Made by a program: the position numbers and the translations under genes | The notes under the pieces: model-generated | What the model saw: only the letters and a program-made list of their open reading frames with translations | Databases searched by the model: none | What the model was told of the DNA's origin: nothing | Shown here: positions 36,573 to 45,505 of the stretch, in pieces | Layout: every line of letters begins with the position of its first letter | Numbering within the stretch: position 1 is the stretch's first letter | Source of the DNA: Rhodobacter sp. | GTDB lineage: Bacteria; Pseudomonadota; Alphaproteobacteria; Rhodobacterales; Rhodobacteraceae | Direction of reading: 5' to 3' | DNA length: 64,000 bases | Assembly: GCA_020637595.1 (NCBI GenBank) | Contig: JACKKE010000010.1 | Span: forward strand, 1-64,000

Positions 36573-38264
36573 ATGGCGAAAGCGAAGAATGTTCTTTTCA
36601 TCATGTTCGACCAGCTTCGCTGGGACTATCTGAGCTGCTATGGCCACCCGCATCTGAAGACCCCCAACATCGACCGTCTGGCCTCGATGGGCGTGCGCTT
36701 CGACCGGGCCTATATCCAGGCGCCGATCTGCGGCGCATCGCGCATGGCGACCCTCACCGGACGGTATGTCAACAGCCACGGCGCGGGCTGGAACAACGTG
36801 CCGCTGCGCGTCGGTGAACCGACGATGGGCGACCATCTGCGCAAGGCCGGCATGAGCTGCTGGCTGGTCGGCAAGACCCATATGGCCGCCGATGTCGAGG
36901 GTATGGCGCGCCTGGGCCTGAAGCGCGGGACGGTCATCGGTGACCGCGTGGCCGAATGCGGCTTCGATGTGTTCGAGCGCGACGACGGCATGCGCCCCGA
37001 AGGGCCCGACGGGTTCTATGACGACAGCGGCGCCATGAAATACAACGAATACCTCCGCGCCAAGGGCTATGAGGGCGACAACCCCTGGCACGACTATGCC
37101 AATTCCGCGATCGACGACGATGGCAACGTCTTGTCTGGCTGGTTCCTGAAGAACAACGTCCACGCCGCGAATATCCGCGAGGAAGACAGCGAAACGCCGT
37201 ATATGACGCGGCGCGGGATCGAGTTCATGCACCAGGCCGAGGGCACCGGCCCCTGGTGCTGCCATCTCAGCCTGATCAAGCCGCACTGGCCCTATATCGT
37301 GCCCGAACCCTATGCCAGCATGTATGGCCCGCAGGATTTCCTGCCGGTGGTGCGCACGCAGGAGGAATACGACAACGCCCATCCGGTGCTGCGCGCGATG
37401 ATGGACGGGCCGGTGGCCAAGACCTTCAGCCGCGACGAGGCGCGCAACGCGGTGTTGCCGGCCTATATGGGGTTGATCAAGCAGATCGACGACCAGATGG
37501 GCATGTTGTTCGACTGGATGGAGCGCACCGGCCGGATGCAGGACACGATGATCGTCCTGACCTCGGACCACGGCGATTTCATGGGCGACCACTGGCTGGG
37601 CGAAAAGCAGTTCTTCCACAACACCTCGACGCGGGTTCCGCTGATCGTCTACGACCCCTCGCCCGAGGCCGACGCAACCCGCGGCACCGTTTCGGACGCG
37701 CTGGTCGAGCAGATCGACCTGGTGCCGACCTTCTACGGTGTGGCCGGCGGCAACCCCGGCGACATCGACCATATCGCCGAGGGGCATTCGCTGCTGCCGA
37801 TCCTGCATGGCGAGGCCACCGAACTGCCGCGCGACGTGGCGATCTGCGAATACGACTATGCCGGGACACCGTTGCGTGCCAAGCTGGGCGTCGACGTCAA
37901 GGATGCGCGGATCTTCATGGCCGCCGGCAAGGAATGGAAGCTGATCCATTTCGAAGGCGGCTATCGGCCGATGCTGTTCGATCTTGTGAACGACCCGCAG
38001 GAACTGGTCGACCTGGGCGACAGCCCTGACCACGCTGCGGTGCTGGCCGAGATGTATGGCCACCTGAACGCCTGGTTCCGCCGCTGCGATCAGCGGATCA
38101 CCAAGTCGCGCACCGAACTCGAATCGATGGGCGGCAAGATCAGCCGCCGCGGGGTGACGATCGGCGTCTATGCCGAGGACGAGGCCAACCCCGAATTGAT
38201 CGTGAAATACGTCGGGCGCAAGGCCCGGCCCTGGCAGGACATCGCTGGTCAGGAAACCGTCTGA
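36573..38264 (+). CDS. sulfatase/phosphonate monoester hydrolase-family enzyme
   Basis: 563 aa alkaline-phosphatase-superfamily hydrolase. The N-terminal metal site is FIMFDQLRWDYL, the nucleophile motif is APICGASRMATLTGR (CxASR, whose cysteine would be converted to formylglycine), and the C-terminal metal site is LTSDHGDFMGDHW. It has no signal peptide, so it should be cytosolic and act on an imported substrate, in line with the transporter behind it. The family covers arylsulfatases, choline sulfatases and phosphonate monoesterases, and the substrate is not readable. A maturation (formylglycine-generating) enzyme is not in the window. Confidence 0.82.
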   Translation: MAKAKNVLFIMFDQLRWDYLSCYGHPHLKTPNIDRLASMGVRFDRAYIQAPICGASRMATLTGRYVNSHGAGWNNVPLRVGEPTMGDHLRKAGMSCWLVGKTHMAADVEGMARLGLKRGTVIGDRVAECGFDVFERDDGMRPEGPDGFYDDSGAMKYNEYLRAKGYEGDNPWHDYANSAIDDDGNVLSGWFLKNNVHAANIREEDSETPYMTRRGIEFMHQAEGTGPWCCHLSLIKPHWPYIVPEPYASMYGPQDFLPVVRTQEEYDNAHPVLRAMMDGPVAKTFSRDEARNAVLPAYMGLIKQIDDQMGMLFDWMERTGRMQDTMIVLTSDHGDFMGDHWLGEKQFFHNTSTRVPLIVYDPSPEADATRGTVSDALVEQIDLVPTFYGVAGGNPGDIDHIAEGHSLLPILHGEATELPRDVAICEYDYAGTPLRAKLGVDVKDARIFMAAGKEWKLIHFEGGYRPMLFDLVNDPQELVDLGDSPDHAAVLAEMYGHLNAWFRRCDQRITKSRTELESMGGKISRRGVTIGVYAEDEANPELIVKYVGRKARPWQDIAGQETV

Positions 38265-38273
38265 ACGATTGCC

Positions 38274-38302
38274 GCCCGGCGGCCGAGGAGGGCCTGCCGG
38301 GC
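38274..38302 (+). terminator. intercistronic hairpin between hydrolase and TAXI receptor genes
   Basis: GCCCGGC plus GGCC pair with GGCC and GCCGGGC (38274-38284 with 38291-38302, one bulged T). There is no U-run, so it is more likely an attenuator or mRNA-stabilising stem than a terminator. Confidence 0.4.
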
Positions 38303-38329
38303 ACTGTGACACCATAGGGAGGAGACAAC

Positions 38330-39385
38330 ATGGTGAAGTCCTTGATGAAGACCTCGGCGCTTGCGCTGATCGCCGGCCTGGCCGGCAGCGCGGCGTCGGC
38401 GCAGGTCAACCTGACCATCGCGACCGCCTCGCCGGGCAGCGTCGTCTACCTGACGACCGCACACATGGCGACCGTCACCGCCGAGCGCGGCATTGCGAAC
38501 CTTCAGGTTGCCGAAGGGCAGACGCTGACCAACACCGTTCTGGATGTGGCCGAAGGGCGGATGGACATGTCGGAAGCCCCGATGTTGCTGCCGTTCCTGC
38601 TGTCGCGCGGGATGGGTCCCTATTCCGGCAACGCCGACAACGGCGCCGAACTGGCCTCGCACCTGCGCGCGCTCTTCCCCTACAACGCCGGCGGCTTCAA
38701 CATTTACACGATGGCCACCTCGGGCGTGACCACCTGGGACGACCTGCGCGGCCGCACCGTGTTCAATGGCGCGCCGCGCGGCGCGGCGCTGACCAACGCC
38801 CGTCAGGCAATCCAACTCGCCGCCGGCCTCCAGGACGGGCCCGACTATACCGGCCTGCAGGCCAACTGGGGCCAGTTGAGCACGATGCTGCTGGATGGTT
38901 CGGCCGATGCCTATGTCTTCTCGACCATCCACCCCTCGGAGCGCGTGATCCTGATGGAATCGGCGGGCGAGGTGAACGTCATCTCGGTGCCGCGCGAAAC
39001 CTTCGAAAGCGAGGCCTTCCAGCGTATCTTCCAGATGCCCGGCAACATCCCGATCATCATCGACTGGGCGGACACCGGCTATGACGAGCATGTCCATCTG
39101 CTGGGCTCGGATGATGGCGTTCTGCGCGCGATGGGCACTGCCTTTGCAACCGTCGTCAACGAGAACATGGACTATCAACTGGCGTATGACCTGACGACCG
39201 CGCATATCGAGACCCTCGACCGCTTCCGCGCCAGCTCGCCGCAGGCTGCCCATGCCGGCCACGGCATCGTCGACCAGACGCTGTCGGGCTTCTGCGGCAA
39301 CAACCTGCTGCGCTATCACCCCGGCGCCGTCGCGGCCTGGGAAGATCACGGCTACGATATCCCCGACTGCGCCGAGCCCGAGTGA
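38330..39385 (+). CDS. TAXI-family TRAP transporter solute-binding protein
   Basis: 351 aa periplasmic receptor with a signal peptide (cleavage near AASAQV). The mature start VNLTIATASPGSVVYLTTA and the following QTLTNTVLDVAEGRMDMSEAP correspond to the TAXI receptor pattern. The C-terminal part has a cysteine pair (SGFCGNN, IPDCAE). It delivers ligand to the fused TRAP permease downstream. GGGAGGAG provides a strong ribosome binding site. The ligand is unknown; co-occurrence with a sulfatase-type enzyme suggests an organic sulfate, phosphonate or similar anion. Confidence 0.85.
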   Translation: MVKSLMKTSALALIAGLAGSAASAQVNLTIATASPGSVVYLTTAHMATVTAERGIANLQVAEGQTLTNTVLDVAEGRMDMSEAPMLLPFLLSRGMGPYSGNADNGAELASHLRALFPYNAGGFNIYTMATSGVTTWDDLRGRTVFNGAPRGAALTNARQAIQLAAGLQDGPDYTGLQANWGQLSTMLLDGSADAYVFSTIHPSERVILMESAGEVNVISVPRETFESEAFQRIFQMPGNIPIIIDWADTGYDEHVHLLGSDDGVLRAMGTAFATVVNENMDYQLAYDLTTAHIETLDRFRASSPQAAHAGHGIVDQTLSGFCGNNLLRYHPGAVAAWEDHGYDIPDCAEPE

Positions 39386-39411
39386 GGCCCGCCCGACAGT
39401 CCTGATCCCGG

Positions 39412-39452
39412 CTCCGGGGCGCCCGTTTCGCGTGCGCGCCCCGGAGATTTTC
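39412..39452 (+). terminator. terminator-like stem-loop between TAXI receptor and permease genes
   Basis: An 11-bp perfect stem CTCCGGGGCGC/GCGCCCCGGAG (39412-39422 with 39436-39446) has a 13-nt loop and is followed by ATTTTC. It is likely a partial terminator that lets the receptor be made in excess over the permease. Confidence 0.6.
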
Positions 39453-39483
39453 GTGCACCTGAACACAAGCGTTGGATAGCTCG

Positions 39484-41829
39484 ATGGCCGACCCGACCGA
39501 CGAAACCGCTGCCCTTAAAACCGACCTGGCGCTCAAGGTCGCCCTGGTCCTGGGGTTCTTCCTGGTCTGCATGGGCATGATCAACAGCATGCCCTCGATC
39601 CCCGGCCTGCAGCCGCTGATCGGCTCGATCACCGGCATTCCGGACATCCCGATCCGGCGCTTTTCCTATGAATACCTGTTCCCCTTCGCCTTTGTGGTGA
39701 TGATGGTGATCGTGGCCCTGCGCCATTCGCAATACCGCCACTACCGCGATCAGGGCGCGTGGAAGCGGCGCTTTGGCCTGTTCATGGACATTTCGCTGGT
39801 GGTCATGGCCTTTGCCGTCGCCGCCGCCTATCTGATCGAGATCGACTCGATCTGCCTCATCGACCAGTTCTCCGGCGTCCGCGCCGAGATCATCTCGCGC
39901 GCGCTGCAGCGCGAAATCGAATTCGCGCAGATGATGGGCCTGCCCGAACCCACCAGCGTCGACAACCCGGACTGCGTGCAGAACCTCGGGATCTGGATCT
40001 TCCTCGTCGTCGGCCTCGGGGTGACGGTGTTCCTGGGCTACAACATCCGTGTCTGGGGCCTGCCGCTGGTCGGCGTGGCGATCGTGATCGCCGGCTATAC
40101 GATGCTGACCATCGCCATCTGGTATTTCTTCGGCGCCGATCACAACCGCTATGTGGTGACCATCCTGGGCGGCGAACCGCGGACCCTGATGGACGGGCGA
40201 CCGAATATCGAGGACGTTCTGGTCAACAACTCCTCGGGGCTTCTCGGGCAGTTTATGAACATCCTGCTGAACACGGTGTTCCCGTATATCGTGCTGGGTA
40301 ACCTGTTCGGCGTCTCGGCCGGCGGCCAGTCGCTGATCAAGATGGCCTTTATCCTGACCCGCCGCCTGCGCGGCGGACCGGCCCACGCGGCGATCGTCTC
40401 GTCGGCGATGTTCGGCACGATCTCGGGCGGGCCGGTGGTCAACGTGCTGTCGACCGGCGTGCTGACCATCCCGATGATGCTCAAGCGTGGCTTCAGCAAG
40501 ACATTTGCCGGCGGGATCGAGGCCGCGGCCTCGTCCGGCGGGCAGATCATGCCGCCGGTGATGGGGGTTGCGGCCTTCGTTTTGGCGACAATGACCGCGG
40601 TGCCCTATAATCAGGTGATCGTCGCCGCCCTGATCCCGGCCGCCGCCTATTTCGGCGCGCTGTTCGTGTCGGTCGTCTTTCAGGCGCGCAAGCAGGGCAT
40701 CGAGGTGCAGAAAACCCTGCCTGCCGACATGCGGATGACACGCACGGATTACATCAACCTGACGATGATCTTTGCCCCCGTCCTGCTGATCCTGTTCCTG
40801 CTGATCACCCCCAAGGACGCCATCGGCTGCGGCCCGATCACCGATCTGTTCGGTGCCGTGACCTCGCAGGCGGCGAACGGCAATTGCCGCGTCGAATCGC
40901 TGCCGTGGTTCTTCGAGGTGCTGCGCAACTCGGCGGGCGACGCCGGCTCGGCCGGCTGGTGGGCGGCTGCACTGCTGATGGTGATGTTCTTCATCGACAA
41001 GGAAATCCGCCGTCAGCCGCGCAAGCTGATCGCCGCGCTGGCCGATGCCGGGGTGATGGTCTCGACGCTGTATCTGATGTTCCTGGCGGTTTCGGTGATC
41101 AACTTCTGCCTGACGCTGACCGGCCTGTCGAACTACATCGCCCGTGACGCGACCCAGGCCCTCGCCAGCTTTGGCGGTGCCATCGGCCAGAACGGCCTGT
41201 TCCTGTTCATCGCCCTGACGGTCACCATGCTGCTGTCGATCCTGCTGGGCATGGGCATGCCGACGGTGCCCGCCTATCTGAACGTGGCGCTGCTGATGGG
41301 GCCGCTGCTGTCGGGGCTGGGCATCGCGCATTTCACCGCGCATATGTTCATCTTCTACTTCGCGGTGGCCTCGGCGATCACACCACCCGTCGCGGTCGCG
41401 GCCTTTGCCGCGGCCTCGATAACCGGGGCAGATCCCATCGCCACCGGGTTCTCGGCGGTGAAATCGGGGATCGTGATGTTCGTGATCCCGTTCATCTTTG
41501 CCTTCTACCCGGAACTGCTGCTGATCGAACCGGCGCAGCTCGACCCGAACGGCGTGGGCGCGAATGCCTTCCTGCCGGGCTATGATGGCACGATTGCCTG
41601 GCTGCCGCTGGCCTGGCTGATCGCCCGGTTGAGTGTCGCCCTCTACCTTCTGGGCAGCATTCTGGCGCGGTTCGACATGCGTCCGATCGGCGGTGCCGAG
41701 ATGATCGCCCGGGTCGTGGCCGCGGTGCTGCTGGTCTCATCCCCGGTCTGGGTCTATGTCCCCGGGCTGGCCATGACGGCGGCGATCCTGTTCTGGCACT
41801 GGCGTCCGCGCCAGCTTGCCACCGCCTGA
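39484..41829 (+). CDS. TRAP transporter fused 4TM/12TM permease (TAXI type)
   Basis: 781 aa, with about 16-18 membrane helices. Small-subunit-like helices lie at the N-terminus and a DctM-like large subunit follows from about residue 250, with EAAASSGGQIMPPVMGVAAF and the second repeat GMGMPTVPAYLN. This fusion is normal for TAXI systems. The ATG at 39484 is chosen; a TTG four codons earlier is weaker. It works with the receptor encoded just upstream. Confidence 0.9.
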   Translation: MADPTDETAALKTDLALKVALVLGFFLVCMGMINSMPSIPGLQPLIGSITGIPDIPIRRFSYEYLFPFAFVVMMVIVALRHSQYRHYRDQGAWKRRFGLFMDISLVVMAFAVAAAYLIEIDSICLIDQFSGVRAEIISRALQREIEFAQMMGLPEPTSVDNPDCVQNLGIWIFLVVGLGVTVFLGYNIRVWGLPLVGVAIVIAGYTMLTIAIWYFFGADHNRYVVTILGGEPRTLMDGRPNIEDVLVNNSSGLLGQFMNILLNTVFPYIVLGNLFGVSAGGQSLIKMAFILTRRLRGGPAHAAIVSSAMFGTISGGPVVNVLSTGVLTIPMMLKRGFSKTFAGGIEAAASSGGQIMPPVMGVAAFVLATMTAVPYNQVIVAALIPAAAYFGALFVSVVFQARKQGIEVQKTLPADMRMTRTDYINLTMIFAPVLLILFLLITPKDAIGCGPITDLFGAVTSQAANGNCRVESLPWFFEVLRNSAGDAGSAGWWAAALLMVMFFIDKEIRRQPRKLIAALADAGVMVSTLYLMFLAVSVINFCLTLTGLSNYIARDATQALASFGGAIGQNGLFLFIALTVTMLLSILLGMGMPTVPAYLNVALLMGPLLSGLGIAHFTAHMFIFYFAVASAITPPVAVAAFAAASITGADPIATGFSAVKSGIVMFVIPFIFAFYPELLLIEPAQLDPNGVGANAFLPGYDGTIAWLPLAWLIARLSVALYLLGSILARFDMRPIGGAEMIARVVAAVLLVSSPVWVYVPGLAMTAAILFWHWRPRQLATA

Positions 41830-41841
41830 GCGGGCACGCCG

Positions 41842-42606
41842 ATGTTCGGCCTGTCCGGCAAGACCTGCCTGATCACCGGAGGCGCGGGCAGCATCGGCCG
41901 CGCCTCGGCCCGGCTCCTGCGCGACCAGGGCGCCCGTCTCGCCCTGGTCGACCGCGAGTCCTCTGCGCTCGACGCCGCCGTGGCCGCCCTGGGCGGCCCG
42001 GCAGACGACATCCTGGCCCTGACCGCCGATGTCGCAACCGAGGCCGACGCCGCGCGCTATGTCGCGGCCACGGTCGAGCGGTTCGGGGGCATTGACGTGC
42101 TGTTCTCGAACGCCGGCAATTTCGGCACCGTCGCCCCGATCACCGACTATCCGACCGAGGTCTTTGACCAGGTGTTGGCGGTGCATGTGCGCGGGGCCTT
42201 CCTGGCGGCCAAGCATGCGGTGCCGCACATGGACCGTGGCGGCAGCATCGTCATCACCTCGTCGGTGGCGGGGCTCAGGGGCGATCCCGGTGTCTATGGC
42301 TATATCACCGCCAAGCATGCGCTGACCGGGCTGATGCGGGTGCTGGCCAAGGAACTGGCACCGCGCGGCATCCGCGTGAACACGATCAACCCGGGGCCGG
42401 TGGACAACGGGTTCCAGAAAAAGGTCGAGGACGATCTAACTGGCATCATCGGCCGCGACGGCACCGCCTTTTTCGACGAGATCATCCCGATGGGCCGCCA
42501 CGCGACCCCCGAGGAGATCGCGCGGTCGGTGCTTTATCTGGCCTCGGACCTGTCGAGCTTTACCACCGGCACGATCCTGTCGGTCGATGGTGGCATGAGC
42601 GGCTGA
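41842..42606 (+). CDS. SDR-family NAD(P)-dependent oxidoreductase
   Basis: 254 aa classical short-chain dehydrogenase. The cofactor motif is TGGAGSIGRASARLL, NAG is in LFSNAGNFG, the catalytic Ser is in VITSSVAG and the YxxxK is in YGYITAKHA; the C-terminal PGPVDNGF and SVDGGMSG complete the family pattern. An acidic residue after the second beta strand (LVDRE) suggests NAD rather than NADP. It starts 12 bp after the permease, so it belongs to the hydrolase/TRAP unit and probably oxidises the product of the hydrolase. Confidence 0.88.
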   Translation: MFGLSGKTCLITGGAGSIGRASARLLRDQGARLALVDRESSALDAAVAALGGPADDILALTADVATEADAARYVAATVERFGGIDVLFSNAGNFGTVAPITDYPTEVFDQVLAVHVRGAFLAAKHAVPHMDRGGSIVITSSVAGLRGDPGVYGYITAKHALTGLMRVLAKELAPRGIRVNTINPGPVDNGFQKKVEDDLTGIIGRDGTAFFDEIIPMGRHATPEEIARSVLYLASDLSSFTTGTILSVDGGMSG

Positions 42607-42624
42607 CGCCCGGCGGCGTCAGCC
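42601..42624. terminator. bidirectional hairpin across two convergent stop codons
   Basis: A 10-bp perfect stem GGCTGACGCC/GGCGTCAGCC with a 4-nt loop (42601-42610 and 42615-42624). The stop codons of the SDR gene and of the convergent dctM lie in its two arms. There is no T-run on either side. Confidence 0.55.
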
Positions 42625-43923
42625 GAACATCGAGTTCGGGATCCACAGCGCGATCCCGGGGATCAGGATGATCAGGATCAGCGTCAGGATCATCGCCACC
42701 AGGAACGGCATCACCCCGCGGAACACGGTTGCCAGCGACACGTCGCCCGCCACGCCCCGCACCACGAAGACGTTGAGGCCCACAGGCGGGGTGATCATCC
42801 CCATCTCGATGACGATCACCGCGACCACCCCGAACCAGATCGGGTCAAAGCCCTGCGCGACGATCACCGGGAAATAGATCGGCACCGTGATCACCAGCAT
42901 CGCCAGCCCGTCCAGGAACATTCCCAGCACGACATAGCTGAGCAGGATCACGATCAGCGTGCCATAGGGGCCAAGGCCCAGCGCGCCCAGCGTGTCACCC
43001 AGCGCCTGCGGGATCTCGGTCAGCGCCAGGAACGGGTTCAGCACATTCGCGCCGACGACGATCATGTAGAGCATCGCCGAGGTGCGCACCGTCTCGCCCA
43101 CCGCCTTGGCAAAAGCCTTCCAGCCCAGCGCACGGGTAACCAGCGCCAGCAGGATCGTCAGCGCGGCGCCGATGCCCGAGGCCTCGACCGGGGTAAAGGC
43201 GCCCAGATAGATACCCCCGATCGAAATGATGATCACGCCGATCAGCGGCGCCGCCCTGGCAAAGAGGCGCAGCTTTTCCAGCATCGGCTTGGCCTCGCCG
43301 CGCGGGCCGGCCTCGGGGTTGCGCAGGGTGACGACCCAGATCGCGCCGATGAACATCGTCATCATCAAGAGGCCCGGCAGAATCCCCGCCATGAACAGCC
43401 GACCGATCGATTCCTCGGTCAGGATCGCGTAGAGGACAAACCCGGTCGATGGCGGGATCAGAAAGCCCAGCGTGCCGCCCGCGGCAATCGACCCGGTCGA
43501 CAGCCCCGCGCCATAGCCCAGGCGTTTCATCTCGGGCAGGGCGACGCGGCCGATGGTGACGGCGGTCGCCACCGACGAGCCCGACACCGCCGAGAACGCC
43601 GCACAGCCGATCACCGAGGCCGAGGCCAGCCCGCCCCGGAACCGCCCGACCCAGGCATGCGCCGCGTCATAGAGCGCGCGCGAGAACCCGGCCTCGGAGG
43701 CGATGTTGCCGAGCAGAACGAACATCGGCACGACGATCAAGTTGTAATTGGCGACCGAGGAATAGGTCTCGGTGAACATGATGGCAGTGGCGCGGCGCAG
43801 CCCTTCGAGCCACCACGCGCCAAAGAACCCCGCCAGCAGCATCGCAAAGGCGACGGGCGTGCGCAGCAGCATCAGCCCGAACATGCCGAGGATGGCCAGC
43901 ACCCCGATGGCGAGATCAGTCAT
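42619..43923 (-). CDS. dctM: TRAP transporter large permease subunit DctM
   Basis: 434 aa, about 12 membrane helices. Typical DctM patterns are FAMLLAGFFGAWWLEG, NYNLIVVPMFVLLGNI, SGSSVATAVTIG, AAGGTLGFLIPPSTGFVLYAI and EMGMITPPVGLNVFVV. It overlaps the dctQ gene by 8 bp; the ATG at 43923 fits the usual N-terminus. It is the last gene of a unit headed by an extradiol dioxygenase, so the carrier probably imports an aromatic acid, although that is inference from position. Confidence 0.92.
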   Translation of the reverse strand: MTDLAIGVLAILGMFGLMLLRTPVAFAMLLAGFFGAWWLEGLRRATAIMFTETYSSVANYNLIVVPMFVLLGNIASEAGFSRALYDAAHAWVGRFRGGLASASVIGCAAFSAVSGSSVATAVTIGRVALPEMKRLGYGAGLSTGSIAAGGTLGFLIPPSTGFVLYAILTEESIGRLFMAGILPGLLMMTMFIGAIWVVTLRNPEAGPRGEAKPMLEKLRLFARAAPLIGVIIISIGGIYLGAFTPVEASGIGAALTILLALVTRALGWKAFAKAVGETVRTSAMLYMIVVGANVLNPFLALTEIPQALGDTLGALGLGPYGTLIVILLSYVVLGMFLDGLAMLVITVPIYFPVIVAQGFDPIWFGVVAVIVIEMGMITPPVGLNVFVVRGVAGDVSLATVFRGVMPFLVAMILTLILIILIPGIALWIPNSMFG

Positions 43924-44425
43924 TCCCGGGGCTCCATCCCAACAGCAGCGCGACGAATTGCACCGCGAACACCAGCACGCACAGGCCCATCCCGGCAAAG
44001 ACCGCGCCATAGATGGGCCACAGCGGCAGCTCCAGCATGTTGGTCACGTCGCCGAACTCCAGCGCCTCGGCGGCCTTGGACCAGGCACGCCCGCACAGGA
44101 TTACCAGCGCGGTGATGCTCAGTGCCCGGCTGAGCAGATCCCCGAACAGCCGGCCCCAGCGGCCCAGCGCCTTGTCCAGCAGATCGACCGCCACATGCGC
44201 GCCGGAACTGGTGGCATAGGGCAGCGCCAGCATCGCCAGCGCGACGGCGATCATCTGCACGATCTCGTTGACGCCCAGCAGCGGGTTACCCACCACATAG
44301 CGCATGATGACGCCGGCGGTGATCACGCCCACCATGACGATCAGGCAGATCCCCGCACCCACCGCCAGAAGTGCAGGAACCTGGCCGGCGAGGGCCGACC
44401 AGGCAGAGTGCTTGAAGCGTTGCAC
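43916..44425 (-). CDS. dctQ: TRAP transporter small permease subunit DctQ
   Basis: 169 aa with four membrane helices, the standard DctQ plan. The conserved loop between helices 1 and 2 reads VIMRYVVGNPLLGVNEIVQ. It lies 3 bp after dctP and overlaps dctM, giving a compact PQM operon. Confidence 0.88.
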   Translation of the reverse strand: MQRFKHSAWSALAGQVPALLAVGAGICLIVMVGVITAGVIMRYVVGNPLLGVNEIVQMIAVALAMLALPYATSSGAHVAVDLLDKALGRWGRLFGDLLSRALSITALVILCGRAWSKAAEALEFGDVTNMLELPLWPIYGAVFAGMGLCVLVFAVQFVALLLGWSPGND

Positions 44426-44428
44426 CGG

Positions 44429-45415
44429 TTACTGACCCGACAGCGCGTCGACAAAGGCGCGGGCGGCAATGCCCTCGGCCTCGGCATCGGCGATGATCTG
44501 TTCGACCACCGGCGCCGAGGCGGCGTTGAAGCGTGCGGCCTCATCGTCGGTCAGGGTGATCACCGTCTTGCCCTCGGTCGTGGTGAACGCGGCCAGCGCG
44601 CGGTCCGCAACACCCAGCCACGCGGCATTGCCGTTCAGCGAGGCCTGACGCCCGGCGGTCAGCACCGCCTGCTGCTGTTCCTCGGTCAGATCGGCAAAGC
44701 TGTCGCGGTTCATCACCAGGAAGAACAGCGAGATCGTGGTGTCCATGCCCATCGTGATCGAGCTGGTCACCTCGGCCAGACGGAACGCACCCAGCGTGGT
44801 GGCGTCGATCATCGCACCGTCGATGACGCCGGTCTGCATCGCATTATAGATCTCGGGCGCCGGCATCGACACCGGGTTCGCACCCCAGGCCTGCACCACC
44901 AGACCCGCGTTGCGCGACGGCACGCGGATGTTCAGCCCCGCCAGGTCATCCATGCTGTGCACCTCGTGCGACCCCATCAGCAGCAGGTTCGGCGCGTTGT
45001 TCCACAGCCCGACCAGCACCGCGCGGCGATATTCGCCCGACAGCATGTCAGCATGGTCGATCAGCGCCTGGGTGCCGCCCTCGGGGGTGATGACGCCGGG
45101 CAATTCCGCCAGCAGGGTCATCGGAAAGCTGGAGGCGGTATAACCCGGCAGCGAGAAGGCGATGTCGGCCACGCCGTCGAGGACGCGGTTATACTGTTCC
45201 GCCGGGCCCGGGCCCAGTTCGCCGCCCATGTAGACATGCAGCGTCACCGCGCCATTGGTCGCGGCCGAAATCGCGTCGTTCATCGGGCCATAGACCGAAT
45301 CGACGACAAAGTGGGTCGGCGGCTGGAAATCGGCGAGGCTCAACTCCTCGGCCAGGGCCGAAGTGGCGAAACCGAGCGCGAGCGCAGCGGCGGCGATCCT
45401 GGAAACGTATGCCAT
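44429..45415 (-). CDS. dctP: TRAP transporter solute-binding protein DctP
   Basis: 328 aa periplasmic receptor. There is a signal peptide with cleavage after TSALA. The conserved arginine that binds carboxylate ligands lies in DLAGLNIRVPSRNA, followed by NAMQTGVIDGAMID, both diagnostic of DctP. The gene follows the dioxygenase by 90 bp containing an imperfect GC hairpin (45446-45472). An aromatic or dicarboxylic acid ligand is likely from context. Confidence 0.9.
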   Translation of the reverse strand: MAYVSRIAAAALALGFATSALAEELSLADFQPPTHFVVDSVYGPMNDAISAATNGAVTLHVYMGGELGPGPAEQYNRVLDGVADIAFSLPGYTASSFPMTLLAELPGVITPEGGTQALIDHADMLSGEYRRAVLVGLWNNAPNLLLMGSHEVHSMDDLAGLNIRVPSRNAGLVVQAWGANPVSMPAPEIYNAMQTGVIDGAMIDATTLGAFRLAEVTSSITMGMDTTISLFFLVMNRDSFADLTEEQQQAVLTAGRQASLNGNAAWLGVADRALAAFTTTEGKTVITLTDDEAARFNAASAPVVEQIIADAEAEGIAARAFVDALSGQ

Positions 45416-45505
45416 ATCTCTCTCCCTTGATTTGGCGTAAGACCCCGCGGCCGGCTTGTTTTCCGGTCCGCGAGGGTGGATTTGCGATATCGGACGAGGC
45501 CGGGA

